DNA of 44,723 nucleotides from the NCBI GenBank assembly GCA_022767125.1, contig JALEPZ010000042.1, positions 1-44,723 on the forward strand, written 5' to 3'. Positions 16,146-23,716 of the stretch are shown here, one piece after another. Made by a program: the position numbers and the translations under genes. The notes under the pieces were generated by a model, which saw nothing but the letters and a program-made list of their open reading frames with translations, did no database searches and was not told the DNA's origin. Numbering within the stretch: position 1 is the stretch's first letter; each line of letters starts with the position of its first letter. The stretch comes from Phocaeicola plebeius (lineage in GTDB: Bacteria > Bacteroidota > Bacteroidia > Bacteroidales > Bacteroidaceae).

Positions 16146-19100
16146 TTAGTTTGACTTTAACGGTAATGTAAACCACACGGTATAGCCTCCTCCTTCCAAC
16201 GCAGTGGCATTGATGCGGCATCCCCTCCGTCCGACATATTCGTCGTGGTCGCGGAGAATCTGTTTGCATACCAGATACCCCGTTCCACACAGCCGTTGGG
16301 AAGCATCGAGGTAGATGCGTCGACTGTCGGGAGAAAACAGCTGGTCGAGTTCCTCCTGCGAAGGGGAGCGACGGAAATCGGCCATTTCCAGACGAACAAA
16401 GTTGCCTTCGACCTGTGCGGACAGACGCAACCTGCCGGGACAGGCATAGCGCAATGTTTCATCCAACAGGTTACGAGACAAAAAACGGAGCAACACACGA
16501 TCGCCTGCCACACGTATTCCAGGAAGCGTTTTCACCTCGTATTCGAGGGCATAAGGCAGACGATTCCCTTCCTTTCGCAAATAGTCGGCAGCCTCTTTTA
16601 GCCATTCGTCGACCACTACCTCGCCACGGCGGAACGAGACTTCATCCAACTGACGGGCTGCGCAGCGTGTCAGAAGGGTGAAAATATCCTTGTAGTAATC
16701 CATCAGTTCGCTCATCGTGAGCAACCGGGTCTGTTCTTCCGCCTCGGAAAGTGGACGATCCGCTTCCATCCGCTCCACCATCTGACGGATACGGTTAGGA
16801 TAATAGATGGTTTCGTGCTTGATAGTGGACAGACAATTGTCGAGCACCTGGTTCTGCACATGCAGCTGGTTGGCCTCGAACTGAAGACGACGGACTTCGT
16901 CTTGGGCCAATTCGATATCGCCATACTTACGCCGGACACAAACCACGGTATTATAGAGGACCACAGCCAAATAACCTGCAGCAAGTTCCACCAGCAGGAG
17001 GTCATCTTCCCGTGGATCCCGACGGGCAATCTGCAAGGCCAGTACACCGGTGCAATGACGTTCGCCGCCGGTCTCCACCCATAATGAAAGATAGCTCCAG
17101 CTACCACAACCGTTCCAGCCTGCCTTCGGACAACGGAAATGGACCTGCAGTTGGGCTAGCAGTTCGTCCATAGGTGTTTCCCAGCTACAGTGGGCCGCAT
17201 GGTGAAAACGGCGGTTTTCTTCATCATAGACAGCCAATGCCAGACCTGACAGCGGAAGCAGCTCGTTCAGTTCTGCATAAAGGCCCTCCACCAGCCGTTG
17301 GGAGACTGCCTCTTCATCAGCATCAGCCGTAGAAGTGGCAGCGTCCAGAATGGCCCGATACACTACAAAAAGTTGCTCCATATTGTAACGGTAGTGAAGA
17401 CGATGCCGAAAATAGAGAAGATAGTATTCCAACAGACAAACAACGACCAGCAGGCAGAAGATACCCAGTCCCACCAGCTTGCCATTCGACGACCGTTGTA
17501 CCTGTTCGCAATAGGCTTGCAATGAACGGTCTCGGCTGATTTGCCGGTAAAGAGCTGCATAGGCCGCATTGTTGTACGAGTAAAGAGGAAAATCATTCAA
17601 TGCCAACGCGGCCACTGCTACCTCGTTGCGTACGTCAAGCAGGATATAATAGTCCGTATCAAAACCGTTTTCGAGCCATAGCTGCTCAGCCGGACGTTCT
17701 GTTCCTCCCCGCAGCACCAGTAACGGCTCTGTACGCGAAGAATAGAGCTGATAATACCGGTTGAGATAATGGAAAGCACTGTCTGCAACCATCAAAGCCT
17801 CCGTATAGCGGCCCTCGAGATTGTGGTAATAGACCTGATTCGCATACTGATCGGCCTTTGCCAACAACGTATCGGCGATTACCGGCTCAGGAGCGGCAGC
17901 CGATACCTGCTGGGAGGTACAAGCCATCTGGCCGCCCCCCATGGCCGCCAGCAGCAGAATGATGACCGTTCGAAGCATGCCTTTCGGTAGACGGAAACTG
18001 AAACGGCTCCCTTTGCCGGGAGTGCTATCTATCAAGAAAGCGCACACATGGAAGAGCACATTGGTCTTCCGGTATTGTTCGATAATGCCCTTACAATTCA
18101 TCAATCCGAAGCCATGGCCTTTCTGACGGCGCAACGCTTCGGCATCGGTGGCCGTGCCCCAACCGATAGAAGCAGAATGGTAGACCTTTTCACCCAACAG
18201 ACACTGAACATCATCGACCGACAGCCCAGGCCCATTATCGGTGACGGCAATCTCCACATACGTGTCGGTCTCTATGGCCTCCAGTCGCACCACACCCCCG
18301 TCGGGAGTGTATTTACGGGCGTTGTCGGTGAGTGTATTCACCATGAAAAGAGTCAAAGCCTTATCGGCTTTCACCACCACCTGCGTAGGGACCACTTCCA
18401 AGGTCTGGTGCTTCATCTCAAACGATTTCCGGCCTTTGGCAATCATCTGGAAGAGTTCATCCAGCGCAAAACTCTCGATATGAAGACTCACTGCGCCACG
18501 ACGCATCTGAATCCATCGTGCCAGAATATCATTGTATTCATTGATTTTGGCCATCAGTTCGCCTATATAAACATATTTTCCATGCCGTATTTCCGGCTCA
18601 GCGGCATACGTTTGGGTACGGAGTTTACCCATTTCGTTGATGACCCGGTCCATATAAGGCAAAATCCCTGTAACGATAGAAAGACAGGCTTTTCGAACGA
18701 CGTTCTGGCACTTGTTGTCAGCCAGGTGACGTTCGTAGACAAACTGTTCTTTCTCCAGCCGACATCGCTCGCCGTCGAGTGCCACCAGATTCAGGCCGTT
18801 TTCGAGCGTCCAGGCCAAATACGGAAGAATAAGTGCCAAAAGGGCATTGTCCTCTTTACGCAACGGAGATGACAATTGCAAGAGCAGCGTCCCTACCGGA
18901 CACGATTTGCCGGGGGCCACAAGCGGCCAGACCTGCCAGCCGGAGGGTGCTCCCTCAGCGACGGCTGCTGCCGAGAACAATGTCTCTTCCTCCTCCTCAC
19001 AGACCACCCTCACTCCAACAACGGGAAGCAAATGCATCAGTTCAGGTTGAAGAATGGAAGCCACAGCCGATGCAACTTCGGTCTTACCTGTCGCCTTTGG

Positions 19101-20573
19101 AGGCACTACTGCCGTGATACTACGACACAACTCCAAAACACATCGCAAGGTTGTGAGGTAGTGGCGGTTGCTCGACCGCCAACGACGGATGAACACGACC
19201 AGCAAAGCGACCAACAACAGAAAAGCTACCACGACAAGTGCTAAAACAACATTCAACTGCCTACGTTCGCTGTCGAGAATGGCGTACCGGCTTTCCAGTT
19301 CCTTATCCTGTCGTGTATAATCCAGCAAATCAAGGTAGATATTGCGGTTGTAATCCGACTGAGGTTTCAGTCCCAATGCAGAATAGGTCAAACTCAACTG
19401 TTCGCGCAGGCGGAGAATCCATTCGGGAACCGTATGGATGTCTGACGTCTCAATCCATCTCAGTTCGGGAGAAAGGGCCTGAACCGTATCGAACGCCTGC
19501 AAACGGTCAGTACTGTCATTGCAATGATAATAGCGTTCATGGTGATAATTGACATACTGCAACGCCTCGGTCAGGTTCGCCAACGCCTGGTCGGGATGTC
19601 CCGTTGTATTGTAACAAGTAGCCAACGTCCGGTAAGCTCCCGAAATCTGATACCAGTCACCATACTGCCGAAAAAGCTGCAACGATTTACGGGCAAAAAC
19701 AAACGGAAGCGAATCCAGTGGCTGCCCTTCCTCATTGACCATCCGGAGCAATTCCGGATGGCGTTGTTCGAGGACCTGCCGCTTCTCCTTGGCCACCAAC
19801 ATCTCAGCCATGGCCTGCAGAGCATTGGCCTCAAAATACGTATAGCCTTTAGCCCGGGCCGTAAACAGACAATTCGTCAGATGGAGAAACTCTCCCTCTA
19901 CCACTGCTTCAGGAGTAGGAGCTTCATACATCTCCCCCGACCCAATCATGTATTCATAGTAAAGCCATTGTGCCGTGTCAGCTACAAGCATGTCAGCCGT
20001 CACGGAGGAGATAGCTTCCATCGAAGCCTCATGCTGCTGTAAATAATAGTAATAGACACCGGTGACAATGTAGAATTCGGAAATGGCATAGTTGATCCGC
20101 TGCCGTTCATGCAGGTCCGTCACCAGGTCCTCGTCTTCACGGATACGCTTCATCCGCTGCAACGCGCTGTTCCGGTAATCGTAAAATTCTTTGTTCATGG
20201 ATGTGCGCTGACAGATCTTCATAAGACCTACATCCGCCACCAGCCGCTCTATTTCAGAGGGGCTGCATTCAGCTGCACTTCGATAAAGCCGGGTGGCTTC
20301 ATCGAAGTCCATCCGCATGAATGCATAGAATGCCCGGTTGTTGAGTGCCTCTGCCAACCGTAACGGATGTCCCTGTGACAAACTATAGGCTGACGTTGCC
20401 GCCTTGAACGAAGCATGCAAGTCCTTGTATCGAAGTTCATAGGAAACGGCGTTTAAGGAATCCGCTTCAGCAAGGAGAGAGCCTCCACCGCTGTTTCCCC
20501 CACACGAGAGCAATCCTCCACCTTGGATGATCACTGCCAATCCCAAGAAAATCCGCCATCTTTTTCTGTTCAT
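16146..20573 (-). CDS. Tandem double sensor histidine kinase (TPR sensor, two kinase halves)
   Basis: The 1475 residues read as two kinases end to end. Half 1 has a lipoprotein-like signal (GGGLLSC, Cys24), TPR-like helices (about 35-430), a membrane helix (441-463), a GAF-like region and a kinase core. Half 2 begins at Met866 with a second signal-like hydrophobic segment (868-884, Cys885), then a short sensor region, a membrane helix (1031-1055), a GAF-like region and a second core. The cores align without gaps around CLS (630 and 1247). Half 2 has the acceptor His1253 (IKHETIYYP), while half 1 has Gly636 there. Half 1 keeps the ATP site (N746/N751, DNGPG 779-783, GHGFG 819-823). Half 2 has DFRRS in place of DNGPG and Glu1372 in place of the second Asn. 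It may phosphorylate across the two halves. The sensor regions look like the Bacteroidetes families I know as DUF5112 and DUF5113. The signal sensed is unknown. Confidence 0.85.
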   Translation of the reverse strand: MNRKRWRIFLGLAVIIQGGGLLSCGGNSGGGSLLAEADSLNAVSYELRYKDLHASFKAATSAYSLSQGHPLRLAEALNNRAFYAFMRMDFDEATRLYRSAAECSPSEIERLVADVGLMKICQRTSMNKEFYDYRNSALQRMKRIREDEDLVTDLHERQRINYAISEFYIVTGVYYYYLQQHEASMEAISSVTADMLVADTAQWLYYEYMIGSGEMYEAPTPEAVVEGEFLHLTNCLFTARAKGYTYFEANALQAMAEMLVAKEKRQVLEQRHPELLRMVNEEGQPLDSLPFVFARKSLQLFRQYGDWYQISGAYRTLATCYNTTGHPDQALANLTEALQYVNYHHERYYHCNDSTDRLQAFDTVQALSPELRWIETSDIHTVPEWILRLREQLSLTYSALGLKPQSDYNRNIYLDLLDYTRQDKELESRYAILDSERRQLNVVLALVVVAFLLLVALLVVFIRRWRSSNRHYLTTLRCVLELCRSITAVVPPKATGKTEVASAVASILQPELMHLLPVVGVRVVCEEEEETLFSAAAVAEGAPSGWQVWPLVAPGKSCPVGTLLLQLSSPLRKEDNALLALILPYLAWTLENGLNLVALDGERCRLEKEQFVYERHLADNKCQNVVRKACLSIVTGILPYMDRVINEMGKLRTQTYAAEPEIRHGKYVYIGELMAKINEYNDILARWIQMRRGAVSLHIESFALDELFQMIAKGRKSFEMKHQTLEVVPTQVVVKADKALTLFMVNTLTDNARKYTPDGGVVRLEAIETDTYVEIAVTDNGPGLSVDDVQCLLGEKVYHSASIGWGTATDAEALRRQKGHGFGLMNCKGIIEQYRKTNVLFHVCAFLIDSTPGKGSRFSFRLPKGMLRTVIILLLAAMGGGQMACTSQQVSAAAPEPVIADTLLAKADQYANQVYYHNLEGRYTEALMVADSAFHYLNRYYQLYSSRTEPLLVLRGGTERPAEQLWLENGFDTDYYILLDVRNEVAVAALALNDFPLYSYNNAAYAALYRQISRDRSLQAYCEQVQRSSNGKLVGLGIFCLLVVVCLLEYYLLYFRHRLHYRYNMEQLFVVYRAILDAATSTADADEEAVSQRLVEGLYAELNELLPLSGLALAVYDEENRRFHHAAHCSWETPMDELLAQLQVHFRCPKAGWNGCGSWSYLSLWVETGGERHCTGVLALQIARRDPREDDLLLVELAAGYLAVVLYNTVVCVRRKYGDIELAQDEVRRLQFEANQLHVQNQVLDNCLSTIKHETIYYPNRIRQMVERMEADRPLSEAEEQTRLLTMSELMDYYKDIFTLLTRCAARQLDEVSFRRGEVVVDEWLKEAADYLRKEGNRLPYALEYEVKTLPGIRVAGDRVLLRFLSRNLLDETLRYACPGRLRLSAQVEGNFVRLEMADFRRSPSQEELDQLFSPDSRRIYLDASQRLCGTGYLVCKQILRDHDEYVGRRGCRINATALEGGGYTVWFTLPLKSN

Positions 20574-20661
20574 CCGAAGTCCTTTTGCAGCCAGTTTCTA
20601 TTGCTCGCCCGTCATACCGACAAAAAGAAGATATGCCGGGCAGTGTTATACACATTAATAA

Positions 20662-20710
20662 GTCATTCTGAGCGGCCATCACACTCCGTGTTTTGGCCAC
20701 TCAGAATGAC
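20662..20710 (-). terminator. Terminator of the histone H1-like gene
   Basis: A 17-bp stem with one mismatch (GTCATTCTGAGTGGCCA at 20694-20710, pairing with 20662-20678) has a 15-nt loop. On the minus strand it is followed by TTATTAAT. It lies 59 nt after the stop of the small gene at 20770. Confidence 0.65.
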
Positions 20711-20769
20711 AAGTAAAATAACAGGTGGGTTCTATATGGACACACCCTCATTCGTCCTACGAAAAGAAT

Positions 20770-20946
20770 TTATTTCTTGGACTCGTCCAATGAAACTTTT
20801 CTAAATTCCTTCAACACCTTTTCCAAGTCCAAAGAAGCTTTGCGAGCACGAGTGCCGGCAGCCTTGTTTCCCTTTGTAGCTTGAAGTTCAGCATCAGCAA
20901 TCAAAGCTGCGCTCAAATTCTTTACTTTTTCAATCAGTTCGTTCAT
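20770..20946 (-). CDS. Histone H1-like protein (Hc1 family), 58 residues
   Basis: This short basic helical protein begins MNELIEKVKNLSAAL and ends KVSLDESKK, with the segment ATKGNKAAGTRARKASLDLEK in the middle. The sequence and size match the bacterial histone H1/Hc1-like family common in Bacteroidetes, which binds DNA and may compact the nucleoid. It lacks the long Lys/Ala tail of chlamydial Hc1. The next gene upstream is the GH57 amylase, whose stop lies 96 nt away. It is followed by its own hairpin terminator. An imperfect -7-like sequence (TTTACTTTG) at about 20976-20984 may be its promoter. Confidence 0.8.
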   Translation of the reverse strand: MNELIEKVKNLSAALIADAELQATKGNKAAGTRARKASLDLEKVLKEFRKVSLDESKK

Positions 20947-21042
20947 AGAGTGTTTTACATTAAATCATAAACGCCTCAAAGTAAATACATATCCCTTAAT
21001 TACACGCAATTACGGCTTCTTTTTTGACATTAATTAATAATG

Positions 21043-22416
21043 TTACTTGTCAGCAGGCTTTTTAGCAGTCGATTTCTTCGCAGTAGGCTTACGAGTCGTC
21101 TTCTTGGCAGGAGCTTCCGCATCGGCCTTTTTGAGTTCAGCACGCAACTTGCTGACTTCTTCATTCAGCTGGACCAGTTCTTCCTCCTGATTCTTGATGG
21201 TCGTCAACAAGGAACTGAGTTCTTCATTATCCATGTCTACCGGATAGAGCGATTCAACGCGGCTGATGAAGTCACCCAAGATGTTCATATAGTTGGTGAA
21301 CGCATCGTAAGGAGAATCGTAGATGCCACGGTTCAGACCTACCCCCGTCTCTTTCGTCGTCATGAAACGGAAGTTGTTGCTGGCCTGGAGGTAATCCCAA
21401 TCCTGCTTGATACGACGGTCATTGCAGATACGAACACGATCAGCAACACTGTAGAGCTTGTGGAAAGCTTCACGCTGCATCACGTTACCCAACCAGCAGC
21501 TGACATCTCTTTCCTCGTCTACCCATGACATTGGATAAGGAACATCCACCTGGTCAACCGACTTCAAGTTCGTGAAGATTTCTGTCGGAGTGGAGAAAGT
21601 AATGCCCTTTTCCTTTGCACAAGCCGGCAAAGCCTTGATGAACTCGAGGATATTGGAAGACAACGGCTGAGCCATGCCCAATGCTGAAAGTTCCATGAAA
21701 ATGTTAACCACTTGTTCTTCCTTCGGACCCGCTGCTACCCATTCCATATACTTGTCGGCGAACAAAGGATATTCGCTCCATTCAGGATTGGAGAAACGAA
21801 GGCTGATGTCATCTGACAATTTGAAATCACGCAACAGCAGCTTCAGGTCGGGGTTGTAAGCACAATGATAGACATAGTGCGGACTCTTCCATCCCAATAC
21901 GTGCTTGGCACCTTCTGTCAGCATACCCTTGAAGCCCATATCTGCCACGATGCCGCCGATTTCGTTGTCGTAAATCAAGCTGGAGTTGCGGAATACCTTC
22001 GGAGTCTGTCCAAATACCTGCTGGATTTTGGTGCACATGCGCTGAACATCTTCACGGAAGCTGTCCTCGTTAGCCATAGAAGACAAACCATGCGAATAGG
22101 GTTCTGCGAGGAATTCCACGCAGCCTGTCTCATTGAGTTCGTGCAACAATTCAATGACTCTCGGAGCATGGATTTCGAGCTGTTCCAATCCTACACCCGA
22201 CAATGACAAGGCAACCTTAAAAGCGCCGCCATTATCCTTGGCCATCTCGATCAACGTGGTCAAGGCGGGGATGTAACTTCTTTCGGCAATTTCCGTGATG
22301 CTACGATCGTTCTCGTAGTCATCGTAGTAATAGTGATCACGGCCGATGTCGAAGCAACGATAGCGTTTCAAATGTATGATTTGATGTATCTCAAAATAAA
22401 GACAGATTGTTTTCAT
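21043..22416 (-). CDS. GH57 family alpha-amylase / glucanotransferase with Lys-rich tail
   Basis: This is a predicted cytoplasmic retaining alpha-glucan enzyme that acts on glycogen or maltodextrin. The GH57 catalytic domain covers about residues 1-340. The likely nucleophile is Glu168 in GMLTEGAKHVLGW, and LSDDISLRFS (200-209) is the second conserved block. A coiled-coil (about 400-435) and a basic Ala/Lys/Pro/Thr tail of about 22 residues (KKTTRKPTAKK and similar) follow, resembling a histone H1 tail. It is the third gene of the glycogen operon, 24 nt after the glycosyltransferase. The exact activity (hydrolysis or 4-alpha-glucanotransfer) cannot be decided from sequence. Confidence 0.9.
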   Translation of the reverse strand: MKTICLYFEIHQIIHLKRYRCFDIGRDHYYYDDYENDRSITEIAERSYIPALTTLIEMAKDNGGAFKVALSLSGVGLEQLEIHAPRVIELLHELNETGCVEFLAEPYSHGLSSMANEDSFREDVQRMCTKIQQVFGQTPKVFRNSSLIYDNEIGGIVADMGFKGMLTEGAKHVLGWKSPHYVYHCAYNPDLKLLLRDFKLSDDISLRFSNPEWSEYPLFADKYMEWVAAGPKEEQVVNIFMELSALGMAQPLSSNILEFIKALPACAKEKGITFSTPTEIFTNLKSVDQVDVPYPMSWVDEERDVSCWLGNVMQREAFHKLYSVADRVRICNDRRIKQDWDYLQASNNFRFMTTKETGVGLNRGIYDSPYDAFTNYMNILGDFISRVESLYPVDMDNEELSSLLTTIKNQEEELVQLNEEVSKLRAELKKADAEAPAKKTTRKPTAKKSTAKKPADK

Positions 22417-22440
22417 ATCTATTGGATGTTATTTATGAAC

Positions 22441-23700
22441 CTAAAAATTTTTGATTGTCTGCTCGTAAAGGGCACGAATACGCAAGCCCACCTTTTCCCA
22501 GGTAATGCCGTCCACTTCCTTCTTGCCTTCTTCCTGCAAATACTTGAAGAGGGCCGGATTTGTACAAATGGAGTACATGGCATCGGCCATCGCGTTGATA
22601 TCCCAGTAATCGGTCTTGATGACCTTGTCAAGGATTTCACCGCAGCCAGACTGCTTGGAGATGATAGAAGGTGTTCCGCACTGCATGGCTTCCAACGGCG
22701 CAATGCCGAAGGGTTCAGAAACGGAAGGCATCACGAAGACATCACTGTTCTTATAGGCTTCGTACACCTGACGTCCGCGCTGGAATCCCGGGAAGTGGAA
22801 ACGGTCAGCAATACCTCTTTCGGCGGCCAGATTGATCATGGCATTGAGCATATCGCCCGAACCAGCCATCACGAAACGGATGTTACGGGTACGCTTGAGA
22901 ACCAGTGCTGCAGCCTCTACGAAGTATTCGGGTCCCTTCTGCATGGTGATACGTCCGAGGAAAGTCACCACCTTCTCTTTGGGGTGTTCCACACGAGGAA
23001 TGTCCTGCAGGTCCTGAGAAAGAGGATATACCGCATTATGCATGGCAAAGCACTTGCGCGGATCCTGATGATACTGGTGAATAACCGTCTGACGGGTCAG
23101 TTCAGATACGCACATGATGCAGTCCGCATGGTCCATACCGTCTTTTTCCATGGCATAGACTGTGGGGTTCACTTTACCGCGCGAACGGTCGAAGTCCGTA
23201 GCATGGACGTGGATACACAACGGTTTGCCGCTTACCATCTTGGCATGTACACCGGCAGGATATGTCAGCCAGTCATGCGCATGGATGATATCGAACTCCT
23301 GCTGACGGGCAACAACGCCTGCAATGATAGAGAAGTTGTTGATTTCTTCGTGCAGGTTACCTGGATAGCCCCCTGCAAACTCCATACAGCCCAAATCGTT
23401 GGTGTGCATGTACGAGAAATCGGCATAGATATGGTTGCGCAATTCATAATACTGTTCCGGCGTCATCGTTGTCAAGCGCGACTTGAGATAGTCGTAGTCT
23501 ACATCTCGCCAAACGATAGGCACCTGATTCATGCCCAGAATATTCAAGAACTTTTCTTCCTCACCTGTAGGTTTGGGAAGACAGAATGTGGTTTCCACAT
23601 CGCCCTGCAGGCTCAGACCTTTCGTGATACCATAGGAAGCGACAGCCAGGCCACCATATATTTTGGGAGGAAATTCCCATCCAAACATTAAAACTTTCAT
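22441..23700 (-). CDS. GT4-type glycogen synthase-like glycosyltransferase
   Basis: This is a predicted cytoplasmic retaining glycosyltransferase that extends alpha-1,4-glucan from a nucleotide-activated glucose. The N-terminal Rossmann half starts MKVLMFGWEFPPKIYGGLA with the Gly-Gly donor/acceptor loop. IHAHDWLTYPAGVHAK carries the conserved His. The C-terminal half has FLGRITMQKGPEYF and the E-x7-E motif (SEPFGIAPLEAM). The length of 419 residues suits a compact GT4 synthase. It sits between the debranching enzyme (16 nt upstream) and GH57 (24 nt downstream), which supports a role in glycogen metabolism rather than cell-surface glycans. Confidence 0.9.
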   Translation of the reverse strand: MKVLMFGWEFPPKIYGGLAVASYGITKGLSLQGDVETTFCLPKPTGEEEKFLNILGMNQVPIVWRDVDYDYLKSRLTTMTPEQYYELRNHIYADFSYMHTNDLGCMEFAGGYPGNLHEEINNFSIIAGVVARQQEFDIIHAHDWLTYPAGVHAKMVSGKPLCIHVHATDFDRSRGKVNPTVYAMEKDGMDHADCIMCVSELTRQTVIHQYHQDPRKCFAMHNAVYPLSQDLQDIPRVEHPKEKVVTFLGRITMQKGPEYFVEAAALVLKRTRNIRFVMAGSGDMLNAMINLAAERGIADRFHFPGFQRGRQVYEAYKNSDVFVMPSVSEPFGIAPLEAMQCGTPSIISKQSGCGEILDKVIKTDYWDINAMADAMYSICTNPALFKYLQEEGKKEVDGITWEKVGLRIRALYEQTIKNF

Positions 23701-23716
23701 ATAGGCTCCTCCTTAT

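Noticed and set aside
20662-20710. Inverted repeat considered as an insertion-sequence end or REP-type element
   Set aside because: Its position directly after a small gene and the T-rich bases that follow fit a terminator better. No second copy was seen in the window.
22333-23691. A 452-codon open frame antisense to the GT4 glycosyltransferase
   Set aside because: It exactly shadows a gene with clear GT4 motifs, and its product has no recognisable features.
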